Assembly: GCA_903845935.1 (NCBI GenBank)
Contig: CAIMZI010000107.1
Coordinates: 1-64,000, forward strand
Direction of reading: 5' to 3'
Origin: an uncultured beta proteobacterium
GTDB lineage: Bacteria > Pseudomonadota > Gammaproteobacteria > Burkholderiales > Burkholderiaceae_C
DNA length: 64,000 nucleotides
Below the pieces are notes generated by a model. It did not search any database. It had not been told where the DNA came from and saw nothing but the letters and a program-made list of their open reading frames with translations. This document shows, in pieces, positions 20,856 through 30,083 of this stretch; position 1 is the first letter of the stretch, and each line of letters opens with the position of its first letter. A program made the translations under genes and the position numbers.

Positions 20856-21926
20856 ATGACGCAATTGACTATACCCATCGGTGCACACGACATCACCTTC
20901 ATGCAGCTGGCGCTGGAACTGGCCGCGCAGGCCGCAGCGGCGGGCGAGGTGCCGGTCGGTGCCGTGGTGGTGAGGGATGGCGTGGTGCTTGGTACCGGCT
21001 GCAACAGCCCAATTCAGTCCCGCGACCCCAGCGCCCATGCCGAAATGGTGGCGCTGCGCGCTGCGGCCAAGGCAGTGGGCAATTACCGATTGGACGATTG
21101 CACGCTGTACGTCACGCTGGAACCCTGCGCCATGTGCAGCGGCGCTATTCTGAGCGGGCGCATCAAACGTTTGGTTTTTGGCGCCCAAGAGCCCAAGACC
21201 GGTTGTGCCGGTTCCGTGCTCAACCTGTTTGATTATCCCGCGCTCAATCACCAGACGCAGCTCGAAGGCGGCCTGCTGGCAGAACAGTCTGCTCAGCTGC
21301 TGGCCCAGTTCTTTCAGCAAAGAAGGGCGCAGCAGCGCCAGACAGCCGAGCCCTTGCGTGAAGATGCGCTGCGAACACCTGCGCGCTGCTTTGAAAACTT
21401 GCCCGGATACGACTGGCAGCCGCACTATGTCAGTGATTTGCCGGCACTTGCAGGTCTGCGCATGCATTACCTCGACGAGGGGCCGATGGATGCTGCCGAT
21501 GTGCTGCTTTGCCTTCATCCTGTGCCCGGATGGAGCTACCATTTTCGCCATGCAATGGACGTCTGGGTGGAGAAGGGGCTGCGTGTGCTGGCTCCAGACC
21601 TCATCGGCTTTGGTAAGAGCGACAAACCAAAGCGGGAAAACATCCATTCGCCAGAGTTTCATGCGCGCTATCTTTGGGAACTGCTGGAAAGACTGGAGCT
21701 GAAGAGCATCACGCTGGTCGCTGATCCTGCCGATCCGCTGGCGCAACTTCTGCTGGCGGGTGCTTCCCAGCGCATCCAGAGTCTGCAATCTGACTTCCCC
21801 GTACCGGAGCAGGACCCGGCGCAACAAGCGGCGGCATTTGACGCACCGTTTCCCGATGTCGGCCACCGCGCTGGTGAACGTGCCTTTGCCGCCTACAACT
21901 TGCATTCAGTGAAAATACAGCCATGA
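20856..21926 (+). CDS. tadA: tRNA adenosine deaminase TadA fused to a degenerate haloalkane dehalogenase-like domain
   Basis: A 356-residue fusion. Residues 1 to about 165 are a complete TadA, which makes inosine at position 34 of tRNA-Arg; the zinc/catalytic motifs HAE (61-63) and PCAMC (90-94) are intact. From about residue 180 the chain resembles the front of a haloalkane dehalogenase (GLRMHYLDEGP, LAPDLIGFGKSDKP, ITLV), but the oxyanion motif HGEPSW reads HPVPGW and the nucleophile Asp position aligns with Pro. Much of the hydrolase core and cap is missing, leaving only a cap-like APFPD...AGERAF tail. It overlaps ldcA by four bases. Confidence 0.9.
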   Translation: MTQLTIPIGAHDITFMQLALELAAQAAAAGEVPVGAVVVRDGVVLGTGCNSPIQSRDPSAHAEMVALRAAAKAVGNYRLDDCTLYVTLEPCAMCSGAILSGRIKRLVFGAQEPKTGCAGSVLNLFDYPALNHQTQLEGGLLAEQSAQLLAQFFQQRRAQQRQTAEPLREDALRTPARCFENLPGYDWQPHYVSDLPALAGLRMHYLDEGPMDAADVLLCLHPVPGWSYHFRHAMDVWVEKGLRVLAPDLIGFGKSDKPKRENIHSPEFHARYLWELLERLELKSITLVADPADPLAQLLLAGASQRIQSLQSDFPVPEQDPAQQAAAFDAPFPDVGHRAGERAFAAYNLHSVKIQP

Positions 21927-22828
21927 CCAAACACATTTACATCTACTCACCCTCTGGCGCCGTGCGCGACAAGGCGGCTTTTCGCCGGGGCATCAAGCGC
22001 CTCAAGGCGCTGGGGCATGAGGTGGAAGTGGACAGGGATGCGCTCAGCAGCCACATGCGCTTTGCCGGCGACGATGACACCCGCTTGGCTGCCATCGCAC
22101 GCGCTGCAGCCAGCGGCGCCGATGTAGCCCTGATCTCGCGCGGCGGTTATGGCCTGACGCGCATCCTGGACCGCATCGATTACCCGGCGGTGGCCAAAGC
22201 GATCGAAGGCGGTACCGAGTTTGTCGGCATCAGCGACTTCACCGCCTTTCAGCTCGCGCTGCTGGCCAAAACCGGCAGCATTTCCTGGGCCGGTCCCGCC
22301 CTCTGTGAAGGCTTTGGTGCCGAGCCCGAACCTGACGACATCATGGAAGACTGCTTTAATGATTTGCTGCTGGGGCAGGGCGAAGGGGCAGGGTGGCGCT
22401 TGCCTGCCAGGCTGGAGGATTTCAAGCTAGGCAACGCACAGCTGTGGGGTGGCAACCTTTCAGTCTTGGTTTCTCTCATAGGAACGCCTTATTTTCCGAA
22501 GATCAAGGGCGGCATCCTGTTTTTGGAAGACGTGGCCGAGCCACCATACCGGGTGGAGAGAATGCTCAGTCAGTTGCTTCACGCCGGCATTTTTGCCAAG
22601 CAAAAGGCCATTCTGATGGGTCAATTTACAGACTACAAGCTGACCCCGCACGACAAGGGTTTCAAGCTTAAGACCGTGTTTGACTGGCTGCAAAGCCAGA
22701 TTGCGGCACCCGTGTTGTCCAACCTGCCCTACGGCCATGTGCAGACCAAGGTGATGCTGCCGGTGGGCGCCAAGGTGGACCTGGTGGTGCAGGGCAGGGA
22801 TGCCCTGATGGCCTGGGGCCACATCTAG
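21923..22828 (+). CDS. ldcA: Muramoyltetrapeptide carboxypeptidase, peptidase S66 (LdcA)
   Basis: A 301-residue LD-carboxypeptidase, a cytoplasmic enzyme that removes the terminal D-Ala from recycled murein tetrapeptides. The family nucleophile Ser is in GISDFTAFQ; the second half carries the Glu (GGILFLEDVAEPPYRVERM) and the His (LPYGHVQTKVMLPVG) of the Ser-His-Glu triad. Length is typical. The start overlaps the end of the tadA fusion as ATGA, so the two are coupled although functionally unrelated. Confidence 0.92.
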   Translation: MTKHIYIYSPSGAVRDKAAFRRGIKRLKALGHEVEVDRDALSSHMRFAGDDDTRLAAIARAAASGADVALISRGGYGLTRILDRIDYPAVAKAIEGGTEFVGISDFTAFQLALLAKTGSISWAGPALCEGFGAEPEPDDIMEDCFNDLLLGQGEGAGWRLPARLEDFKLGNAQLWGGNLSVLVSLIGTPYFPKIKGGILFLEDVAEPPYRVERMLSQLLHAGIFAKQKAILMGQFTDYKLTPHDKGFKLKTVFDWLQSQIAAPVLSNLPYGHVQTKVMLPVGAKVDLVVQGRDALMAWGHI

Positions 22829-22899
22829 CCAGATGCGCTGATGCTGACTACGGCGATGATCTAAACTGCAGCATTCAAGCAGCAGAGAGATTTTTGGCA

Positions 22900-23817
22900 A
22901 TGGGTGTTCCGGCAACTGTCGTATTCACGGATCTGCATGGCAGCACGGCCGTGTTTGAGGCCTTGGGCAATGCCCTGGCTACGGAAACCATTACCGGTAT
23001 TACGACCTGGATCGCATCGCAGTGTGAGCTGGCCAATGGCCGGGTGGTCAAGATGCTAGGAGACGGTGTGCTGGCGCTTTTTCCAGATGGCGATAGTGCG
23101 GTCAAGGCGGTGGTGGAGTTGCAGCGTCAGCATGTCAAACACATGCTAAGAGCCCCGCTGGGAACGGCCATGCCAATTCGCATCGGACTGGCCAGCGGCG
23201 ATGTGGAAATGGTAGATAGTGACTGCTATGGCGACGCAGTGAATGTGGCTGCGCGCCTCTGTGATCTGTGCGGACCTAGCCAGATTTGGGCCGATGCGGC
23301 GTCCTTGCAGCGCGTCGCGGAGGCGCAAGGCGTCACCTTCCGGATTTTGGGGCCGATCGCCATTCGTGGCCGCGCCGAGCCTTGCACCGTGTACCAGATC
23401 GAGTGGCAGGAAGACAATGCGTCTGAATTTCTGACCATGCAGGGTCAAACGCCTGCGGTTCTGGTTCCCGGTGAGTCTGACGTATTGGGCCGTGAGGTTG
23501 AACTGCGCTGGGCCGAGCGCAGCCAGCGCTTTAAATCCTTTGAGCTGCCGATTCACATTGGCCGTGTGCGCCATGTCGAGTTCATAGTTAACCATCCCAG
23601 AGTGTCGCGAACCCATGCGCGTCTGGAGTGGAAAAATGGCAGCGTCTTGCTGGTGGACCTGAGCAGTTATGGCAGTTGGGTTCGCTTTGCCGGTGCCAGC
23701 GGGTCCGACGTGTTGCTGCGCCGCGATGAATGCGTGCTGCACGGCGAAGGTGATCTGGCCCTGGGCGCCTCGTTTGCCGACCCCCATGTCCCCACAGTGC
23801 ATTTCAAGGTTAGCTGA
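22900..23817 (+). CDS. Class III nucleotide cyclase with C-terminal FHA domain
   Basis: A 305-residue soluble protein. Residues 1 to about 170 form a class III cyclase catalytic domain: the two metal Asp in VVFTDLHGST and KMLGDGVLALF, and the transition-state Asn/Arg in YGDAVNVAARL. The Lys before LGDG fits adenine specificity, so cAMP is the likely product, but cGMP cannot be excluded. Residues about 200-300 are an FHA phosphothreonine-binding domain (IHIGRVRH, HPRVSRTHARLEW, SSYGSWV). No kinase or transmembrane segment is present. It stands alone after ldcA and converges on the ankyrin gene. Confidence 0.87.
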   Translation: MGVPATVVFTDLHGSTAVFEALGNALATETITGITTWIASQCELANGRVVKMLGDGVLALFPDGDSAVKAVVELQRQHVKHMLRAPLGTAMPIRIGLASGDVEMVDSDCYGDAVNVAARLCDLCGPSQIWADAASLQRVAEAQGVTFRILGPIAIRGRAEPCTVYQIEWQEDNASEFLTMQGQTPAVLVPGESDVLGREVELRWAERSQRFKSFELPIHIGRVRHVEFIVNHPRVSRTHARLEWKNGSVLLVDLSSYGSWVRFAGASGSDVLLRRDECVLHGEGDLALGASFADPHVPTVHFKVS

Positions 23818-23918
23818 TACTTCTCGCTGCAACTATTTATTAACATAATATACATCGTATAAAGTACGTTTTGGTCAGTGGTCCAATCACCCGTCGCCCA
23901 GGCAGCCACGGACCCAGC

Positions 23919-24575
23919 TTACCAGGCGCCGCCTGACCTTTTCGTCCGTACGGCAGCTGCAATCAGCGCGGCCGCATCGGCATGGCCAGCCGTTTGGGCG
24001 AAGTCTAGTGCGCTCAAGCCCAGTGCATTCTTGATCGTGGCGTCGGCACCGGAATCCAGCAATAGCTTGACGCTGTCCGCTGAGCCGTAGCGCGCCGCCA
24101 TCATCAAGGGCGTGCTGCCATTGGGCGACTCGGCATCGATATAGGCGTAATGGTCCAGCAATAATTGCACCAGCTCCGGGTTGCCGCTGCTGGCTGCATA
24201 GTGCAATGGAGCCCAACCCGGCTTGTTGACATCGGCGTCGCGCGCAATCAACTGGCGGCACAGCTCCACCTGCCCCTTGATGGCCGCCAGCATCAGCGGG
24301 CTTTCATCCTTGTCGGTTCGGGCCTCTACCTGAGTAGATGGCTGGGCAATCAGCAGCCGGGCGACCGCATAGGACGAGCTGCGCAGCGCCACGATCAGCG
24401 CCGCCTGGCCATCGGGGCTGACCGAGTTAGGATCAAAGCCGCGCTGCAAGAGTGCTTGCACGTTCGCCGCATTGTCCCGTTCCAGGGCCTGGAAAAAATC
24501 TAGGTAAGAACCAGCATAGGAAACAGAATATCCAACTAAAACAAGAAGATATAAAAGTTTCTTAAGGTTTTGCAT
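23919..24575 (-). CDS. Exported ankyrin-repeat protein
   Basis: A 218-residue protein with a signal peptide (MQNLKKLLYLLVLVGYSVSYA) followed by about five ankyrin repeats of roughly 33 residues, with repeat cores such as SPLMLAAIKGQVELCRQLI, APLHYAASSGNPELVQLLL and TPLMMAARYGSADSVKLLL. It is probably a periplasmic or surface protein-binding module. Its start overlaps the tatD stop by one base (TGATG on the minus strand). The first 100 bases of the gene are AT-rich compared with the rest. The partner is unknown. Confidence 0.85.
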   Translation of the reverse strand: MQNLKKLLYLLVLVGYSVSYAGSYLDFFQALERDNAANVQALLQRGFDPNSVSPDGQAALIVALRSSSYAVARLLIAQPSTQVEARTDKDESPLMLAAIKGQVELCRQLIARDADVNKPGWAPLHYAASSGNPELVQLLLDHYAYIDAESPNGSTPLMMAARYGSADSVKLLLDSGADATIKNALGLSALDFAQTAGHADAAALIAAAVRTKRSGGAW

Positions 24576-25369
24576 CAGTTATCGGCAACAGCAAAAAGCC
24601 GCGAAAAATTGGCACTGGTGGCCTGGGCAATGGTCTCAACAGTCACACCGCGCACGCCAGCGAGCTGCTTTGCCACATGGGGCACATAGGACGGGTTATT
24701 GGTTTTTCCCCGATATGGCACGGGCGCCAGATACGGGCTGTCGGTCTCGATCAGCATGCGGTCCAGCGGCACCATGGCCGCCACATCGCGAATGTCCTGC
24801 GCCGTCTTGAAGGTCACAATGCCGGAAAACGAGATATAAAAACCCAGATCCAGGGCCGCACGTGCCACTTCCATCGACTCGGTAAAGCAGTGAAAGACGC
24901 CACCGGCACACCCTGCCCCACCGGTTTCACCCTCTTCCCGCAGGATGGCCAGCGTATCGGCCCAGGAACTGCGGGTGTGGATGACCAGTGGCTTTTGCAG
25001 TTGGCGCGCGGCCCTTATATGCAACCTAAAGCGCTCGCGCTGCCATTCCATGTCGGCCATGCTGCGGCCATTGAGTCGGTAGTAGTCCAGCCCGGTCTCG
25101 CCGATGGCCACCACCTTGGGCAGGGCGCCCAAGCGCAACAAGTCGTCCAGGCTGGGTTCGGCCACGCCTTCGTTGTCCGGATGGACGCCCGCACTGGCCC
25201 AAAAATTGGCGTAATCCAGCGCCAGTTGATGGACCCTCGGAAATTCTTCCAGCGTGGTGCAAATGCACAGGGCACGCGTCACCTGGGCCTCGGCCATGGC
25301 CTGGCGGATGGCGTCCAGGGACTGAACAAGTTCGGGGAAGGCCAGGTGGCAGTGGGAGTCGGTAAACAC
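24575..25369 (-). CDS. TatD family metal-dependent deoxyribonuclease
   Basis: A 264-residue TIM-barrel amidohydrolase of the TatD (YcfH/YjjV) family. Metal ligands appear in order: TDSHCHL at the start, GETGLDY, VIHTRS, VFHCFTES, and ETDSPYLAPVPYRGK near the C-terminus. Family members are 3'-5' DNases linked to DNA repair or RNA turnover. YcfH-like genes often sit in the same cluster as holB, pilZ and tmk, as here. The start is GTG 25369, overlapping the pilZ stop by one base. Confidence 0.92.
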   Translation of the reverse strand: MFTDSHCHLAFPELVQSLDAIRQAMAEAQVTRALCICTTLEEFPRVHQLALDYANFWASAGVHPDNEGVAEPSLDDLLRLGALPKVVAIGETGLDYYRLNGRSMADMEWQRERFRLHIRAARQLQKPLVIHTRSSWADTLAILREEGETGGAGCAGGVFHCFTESMEVARAALDLGFYISFSGIVTFKTAQDIRDVAAMVPLDRMLIETDSPYLAPVPYRGKTNNPSYVPHVAKQLAGVRGVTVETIAQATSANFSRLFAVADN

Positions 25370-25728
25370 TAAATGGTCTGCGTGGGGCGTTCTGAAGCCA
25401 TGTGGGCGCCCAGGATTTCTTCAATCTTGAGCCTCAGGGCGCGGACTTTTTCGTCCTTGGGAAACAGGATACCCACGCCCTGCGTGCGGCCACCGGCGGC
25501 CCTGGCCGGCGTCACCCAAGCCACCTTGCCGCCCACCGGGTAGCGCTGCATGTCGTCCGGCAGCGACAGCAGCACATAAACGTCGTCACCCAGAGCGTAT
25601 TCGCGCGTGGTGGGGATAAACACGCCACCTTCGGTAAAGGCCGGAATATAGGCGGCATACAGCGCCGCCTTTTCCTTGATGGAGAGCTGGATGACGCTTG
25701 GGCGGGCGGTGGAGGGGGTAGTAGCCAT
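25369..25728 (-). CDS. pilZ: PilZ domain protein (type IV pilus PilZ-like)
   Basis: A 119-residue protein of the original PilZ group, required for type IV pilus biogenesis in other species and usually poor at binding c-di-GMP. The fold-defining segments AAYIPAFTEGGVFIPT, VLLSLPDD, YPVGGKVAWVTP and GVGILFP are present. The N-terminal RxxxR motif needed for c-di-GMP binding is not seen, in keeping with this group. ATG 25728 is chosen over the longer open frame. It is nine bases behind holB in a holB-pilZ-tatD order. Confidence 0.9.
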   Translation of the reverse strand: MATTPSTARPSVIQLSIKEKAALYAAYIPAFTEGGVFIPTTREYALGDDVYVLLSLPDDMQRYPVGGKVAWVTPARAAGGRTQGVGILFPKDEKVRALRLKIEEILGAHMASERPTQTI

Positions 25729-25736
25729 GGCAATCT

Positions 25737-26759
25737 TTAATGCGCAGAGTTTAGGGCGGTTCTGGCCTGCTCCACAAGCGCTTCCTGCATCAGGCCGGCC
25801 TGGAACGGGTGGTCCATGGTCTTGCGGGTGTTCTTCAGGGCCACGGCCCATTGCGAGAGAGCCGCAAGCCCTGGCCCGCCATGGGACATGGCCGGATTGG
25901 CAGGCTTCAAGCCAAAGAAGCGGGGCGGCGCGTTGTGCTGAATGCACAGCGCGTCATGGCACAGCTTTTGCAGAGCGTCCACCAGTTCGCCGATAGGCCA
26001 GTCGCGCACAAATGCGGTCTCACCGGCGGCCATTGCGGCCGGGAAGCGCGCCCAGTCGTCCGACTTCCGTCCTGCGGCGCGCAGGGCCAGCACATCATCG
26101 GGCCTGCCCCCCGCAGCCTTGAGAAAACCATTCACCTCATCCGCACTCAAGCCTTGTTCCAGCAACCAGGCCTGTGCCACAACCGGTGTCGGCCAGTGCA
26201 TGGCGTGGCCCAGACAACGGCTGCGGATGGTGGGCAGCAACTGGTGCGACGATTCTGTGGCCAGCACAAAGCGCACCGCGCCGGGTGGCTCCTCCAGCGT
26301 CTTGAGCAAGGCGTTGGCGGTCACGGCATTCATTTGCTCGGCCGGGTACACCAGCACCGCCTTGCCGCGTCCGCGTGCGCTAGTGCGCTGGGAAAACTCA
26401 ATGGCATCGCGCATGGCGTCGACACGGATTTCGCGGCTGGGCTTGCGCTTCTTGTCGTCGATATCGGACTGGGCCTTTTCGCTCAGCGGCCAACCCAGCT
26501 CCAGCATCTGGGTCTCCGGCATCAGCACGCACAGGTCTGCATGGGTGTGGACATCAATCGCGTGACAGCTGGGGCAAGTTCCGCAGGCGCCATCCGCAGA
26601 CGCTGATTCACAAAGCCAGGCTCGTGCCAGCTCCAGCGCCAGCCGATATTGGCCCAAGCCCGAGGGCCCGTGCAGCAACCAGGCGTGACCTTGCTGGGCC
26701 AGCAGCACCTTGGTTTGCGCGGCAATCCAGGGTGCGGCGCGTGCGCCTGCTTCGCTCAT
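25737..26759 (-). CDS. holB: DNA polymerase III subunit delta'
   Basis: A 340-residue clamp-loader subunit. The AAA+ module has [16 protein letters not shown], a P-loop without the catalytic Lys as in other delta' proteins, and a zinc-binding Cys cluster ([10 protein letters not shown] plus an upstream Cys). The SRC-like sensor region is [11 protein letters not shown]. The C-terminal helical collar domain follows. Start ATG 26759 overlaps the tmk stop by four bases. The tmk-holB-pilZ-tatD order is common in gamma- and betaproteobacteria. Confidence 0.92.
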   Translation of the reverse strand: MSEAGARAAPWIAAQTKVLLAQQGHAWLLHGPSGLGQYRLALELARAWLCESASADGACGTCPSCHAIDVHTHADLCVLMPETQMLELGWPLSEKAQSDIDDKKRKPSREIRVDAMRDAIEFSQRTSARGRGKAVLVYPAEQMNAVTANALLKTLEEPPGAVRFVLATESSHQLLPTIRSRCLGHAMHWPTPVVAQAWLLEQGLSADEVNGFLKAAGGRPDDVLALRAAGRKSDDWARFPAAMAAGETAFVRDWPIGELVDALQKLCHDALCIQHNAPPRFFGLKPANPAMSHGGPGLAALSQWAVALKNTRKTMDHPFQAGLMQEALVEQARTALNSAH

Positions 26760-27382
26760 GACAGCAAGCCTTTTTGGCGCACAGCAGCCAGCACCTCGGC
26801 CCACACCAGCTCGGGTGCTTGGTCGGCCTGGATGCGGGCAAAGCGCTCGCTGTCGGCATGGAAACGCCTCAAATAGCCGGCCGCCACCTGCTCGAAAAAT
26901 GCCTGCGGTTGGGCCTCAAAGCGGTCCGGTACGCGGGCCGACGCCAGCCGCGCGGCGGCCACGCCGGGCGGCAGGTCAAACCAGATGGTGAGCTGCGGTT
27001 GCAGCAGCACCTCGGCGCCCTGCACCCATTGCTCCAGTTGGGACAACACCTCCCAATCAAAACCGCGCCCGCCGCCCTGGTAGGCGAAAGTGGCATCGGT
27101 GAAGCGGTCGCACAGCACCACCTCGCCACGTTCCAGCGCCGGGCGAATCACCCGAACAATATGGTCACGCCGCGCGGCAAACACCAGCAGGGCTTCGGTC
27201 ATGGCATCCATGGAGTCGTTTAACACCAGGCTGCGCAAGGATTCTGCCAGGGGTGTACCGCCGGGTTCACGGGTGACCGTCACTACCCTGCCCTTTACCG
27301 CAAAAGCATTGCGCAGCCCCTCGATGTGGGTGGACTTTCCCGCACCGTCTATGCCCTCAAAACTGACGAAACTTCCGTTCAT
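26756..27382 (-). CDS. tmk: Thymidylate kinase
   Basis: A 208-residue kinase that phosphorylates dTMP to dTDP. The P-loop is [11 protein letters not shown], the DR motif is [18 protein letters not shown], and the lid region holds [11 protein letters not shown]. Length and motif order are standard. The start overlaps the mltG stop by four bases, and the end overlaps holB by four bases, so all are one operon. Confidence 0.95.
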   Translation of the reverse strand: MNGSFVSFEGIDGAGKSTHIEGLRNAFAVKGRVVTVTREPGGTPLAESLRSLVLNDSMDAMTEALLVFAARRDHIVRVIRPALERGEVVLCDRFTDATFAYQGGGRGFDWEVLSQLEQWVQGAEVLLQPQLTIWFDLPPGVAAARLASARVPDRFEAQPQAFFEQVAAGYLRRFHADSERFARIQADQAPELVWAEVLAAVRQKGLLS

Positions 27383-28365
27383 GGCTTGCCGCGTAGGTAT
27401 TTGTTTACCGCCCTATTGTGCTCGTCCAGGGTGGCGCTGAACTGGCTGCTGCCGTCGCCTCTGGCCACAAAGTACAGGGCTTTGCTGGCCGCAGGCTGCA
27501 CCGCCGCCAGCAAAGCGCCGCGGCCCGGCATGGCAATCGGCGTGGGTGGCAGGCCGGCGCGGGTATAGGTGTTCCAGGGTGTGTCGGCCGCTAAATCAGC
27601 GCGGCGCAAATTGCCATTAAACAGCGGGCCCAAGCCGTAAATCACGGTGGGATCGGTTTGCAGCCGCATGCCCATGCGCAGGCGGTTGGAAAACACGGCG
27701 GCTATTTGAGGTCGGTCATCGGCGCGCCCGGTTTCCTTCTCCACCAGGCTGGCCAGAATCAGGGCCTCATCGGGCGACTTGAGTTGCGTCTGCGGCGAAC
27801 GCTGGGACCAGACTGCCTCCAGCTTTCTGTCCATGGCACGCGCCGCGCGCTGCAACAGGGCCAGGTCGCTACTGCCCTTGGCATAGCTATAGGTGTCCGG
27901 AAAAAACCGCCCCTCTGGCGACACGCCGGGCTTTCCCAGTTGCTGCATCAGTTCTTCGACCGGCAGGACGTCGGTCACCGCCTTGAGCTGGTCCGCTTTC
28001 TTCAGCGCCTCGCGCACCTGGTGAAAGTTCCAGCCTTCCACCAAGGTGACGCTGCGCAAGGCCTCTTCGCCGCGCACCAGCTTGCTCAACAGGCTGGACG
28101 GAGTGGTACCAGATTCCAGTTCGTAGTTGCCGGCCTTGATTTGCCGGGCCCGACCCGAAAGACGAAACCACCAATACAGCAAGGCCGGGTTGACCGCCAC
28201 GCCCGCCTGTTGCACCTGTACCGCCACTTCGCGTGGACTGGAGCCGGGCTCCACCACCAGGTCCAGCGATGCGGCAGCCAGGGCCAGCGGTTCGTTCAAC
28301 CAGACGTAGCTCAGGTAGCCCAGGCCCAATGTAGCGGCCAGGAAAACAACAAATAACTTGCGCAC
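27379..28365 (-). CDS. mltG: Endolytic murein transglycosylase MltG (YceG-like)
   Basis: A 328-residue inner-membrane protein that cleaves nascent glycan strands and may set their length. One N-terminal membrane helix ([21 protein letters not shown]) anchors a periplasmic LysM-like and catalytic domain; the conserved Glu lies in [16 protein letters not shown] and is followed by [23 protein letters not shown] 28365 is taken as start because it puts the membrane helix at the N-terminus and leaves a 47-base divergent region with ygfZ. Longer in-frame starts run into ygfZ. Confidence 0.92.
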   Translation of the reverse strand: MRKLFVVFLAATLGLGYLSYVWLNEPLALAAASLDLVVEPGSSPREVAVQVQQAGVAVNPALLYWWFRLSGRARQIKAGNYELESGTTPSSLLSKLVRGEEALRSVTLVEGWNFHQVREALKKADQLKAVTDVLPVEELMQQLGKPGVSPEGRFFPDTYSYAKGSSDLALLQRAARAMDRKLEAVWSQRSPQTQLKSPDEALILASLVEKETGRADDRPQIAAVFSNRLRMGMRLQTDPTVIYGLGPLFNGNLRRADLAADTPWNTYTRAGLPPTPIAMPGRGALLAAVQPAASKALYFVARGDGSSQFSATLDEHNRAVNKYLRGKP

Positions 28366-28412
28366 GGGCCCTACATCCTGAGTGAAAACATGGCTCGAAT
28401 CATAATGGAGGG

Positions 28413-29363
28413 ATGAACCCATCACGAAACCCCATGCCGCCTGCGGCCTCAGCTCCTGCCACGCTCGACGGTATGGCCAGGCTGAACCATTTGGGCGTGA
28501 TCCGCGTCGAGGGTGATGACGCCGCCCAATTTCTGCATGGCCAGTTGACGCAGGACTTTTCGCTGCTGGGGCTGGAGCAGGCGCGACTTGCCGCATTTTG
28601 CTCGGCCAAGGGCCGTATGCAGGCCAGCTTCATCGGCTTCAAGCGCAGCCCGACCGAGATCTTGCTGCTGTGCAGTCGCGACCTGCTGGCTGCCACCCTG
28701 AAACGTTTGTCGATGTTCGTGATGCGTGCCAAGGCCAAGCTGTCGGACGCCAGCGAGGACTTTGTGCTGTACGGTCTGGCCGGTAGCGCCACCCTGCCCT
28801 TGGCCGCGCAGACGCCCTGGAGCGCCATGCAAGACGGCGCGGCATCGGTCATCATGCTGTACCCGGCACTGGGCGTGCAGCGCCAGCTCTGGGTGGCGCC
28901 CGCAGATGCTGCCCTGCCCCAGGCAGCTACCTTGCCGCTGGAGCGCTGGTTATGGAGCGAAGTGCACAGCGGCGTGGCCACCTTGAGCCAGCCCGTGTTT
29001 GAGCTTTTCGTGCCGCAAATGTTGAATTTTGAATCTGTGGGCGGTGTCAACTTCAAAAAGGGCTGCTATCCCGGTCAGGAGGTGGTGGCGCGCAGCCAGT
29101 TTCGGGGCACACTCAAGCGCCGCAGTTTTGTGGTCCATGCCGATGCAGCGCTGAGCGCCGGCCAGGAAATCTTCAGTAGCCTGGATGCCGAGCAGGCTGT
29201 GGGCGTGGTGGTGCAGGCCGCCGAATCACCCCAGGGCGGCTGGGACGCCATCGTATGCCTGCAACTGTCGGCGCTGCCCTCCGGCAGTTTGCATGGCGGC
29301 TCCGGCACTGGACCGGCGCTTGACATGTTGCCCCTGCCCTACGCCTTGCTGGAAGATATCTAG
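28413..29363 (+). CDS. ygfZ: Folate-dependent Fe-S cluster repair protein YgfZ
   Basis: A 316-residue protein of the GcvT-like YgfZ/IBA57 family, which supports assembly or repair of [4Fe-4S] enzymes using tetrahydrofolate. The diagnostic motif KGCYPGQEVVARSQFRG with its essential Cys is present around residue 215. The N-terminal part has GDDAAQFLHGQLTQDF. The gene is divergent from mltG, an arrangement frequently seen in proteobacteria. Confidence 0.93.
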   Translation: MNPSRNPMPPAASAPATLDGMARLNHLGVIRVEGDDAAQFLHGQLTQDFSLLGLEQARLAAFCSAKGRMQASFIGFKRSPTEILLLCSRDLLAATLKRLSMFVMRAKAKLSDASEDFVLYGLAGSATLPLAAQTPWSAMQDGAASVIMLYPALGVQRQLWVAPADAALPQAATLPLERWLWSEVHSGVATLSQPVFELFVPQMLNFESVGGVNFKKGCYPGQEVVARSQFRGTLKRRSFVVHADAALSAGQEIFSSLDAEQAVGVVVQAAESPQGGWDAIVCLQLSALPSGSLHGGSGTGPALDMLPLPYALLEDI

Positions 29364-29456
29364 GATTGAACAAAGCGCCGTGGATTGCGGCCAAATGGGC
29401 CGGGTTCAGTTTCATAATGGCAGCAGGCCGTTTCACACACCGACTGGCAATAATAA

Positions 29457-30083
29457 ATGTCCACACCGCTCACCAAAGAAGAAGCTTTTACGCGACTGGG
29501 TGCTATCACCCGCGAAATGCACGAAGCACTGACGGTGCTGGGCAATAACAATTTGCAGACCATTGTTCAGGAAATTCCCAACGCGCGTGACCGTTTGGCC
29601 TATGTCGGAAAAATGACCGAGGACGCCGCCAATAAGGTGCTTACCTTGGTCGAAAGCGCCAAGCCCGAATGCCTGGATCTGCAAACCCGCGGTATGCAAC
29701 TCAACGAATCGCTGACCCGCATGGCGGCCAACCCGGACCTGCAGGTGGACAGGGCGCGTGGCTTGATGCTGAGCTGCGGCAAATTCGCACACAGCACGGC
29801 TCAGTTTGCCGAGCAGCAAAGCGCGGTGTTGAGCGACATCATGATGGCGCAGGATTTTCAGGATCTGTCCGGCCAGGTGATTCAAAAGGTTATCGACATC
29901 ATTACCCGCACCGAGCTGCAGCTGGTTCAGTTGCTGGTGGACAGTTCACCGGAACCCCTGGCTATCGAGGCTGAAAAAATAGCCGCCACCGTGGACACCC
30001 ATGTGCTGGACGGTCCGCAGACCGCCGACAAGGCGCTGCAGCAGTCTGATGTGGATGACTTGCTGGCGTCTCTGGGTTTTTAA
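29457..30083 (+). CDS. cheZ: Protein phosphatase CheZ
   Basis: A 208-residue, mostly helical CheY-P phosphatase. The catalytic segment MAQDFQDLSGQVIQKV carries the Asp and Gln that position water on CheY-P. The C-terminal CheY-binding tail QSDVDDLLASLGF closely matches the known one. The long helical hairpin between is expected for a dimer. No cheY, cheA or cheW lies in the window, so it acts on chemotaxis proteins encoded elsewhere. It converges on the esterase gene with a four-base overlap of stops. Confidence 0.93.
   Translation: MSTPLTKEEAFTRLGAITREMHEALTVLGNNNLQTIVQEIPNARDRLAYVGKMTEDAANKVLTLVESAKPECLDLQTRGMQLNESLTRMAANPDLQVDRARGLMLSCGKFAHSTAQFAEQQSAVLSDIMMAQDFQDLSGQVIQKVIDIITRTELQLVQLLVDSSPEPLAIEAEKIAATVDTHVLDGPQTADKALQQSDVDDLLASLGF

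Noticed and set aside
20856-21926. Active haloalkane dehalogenase as the second half of the tadA fusion
   Set aside because: The nucleophile Asp position aligns with Pro, the oxyanion motif is altered and the core is truncated, so dehalogenase activity is not credible.
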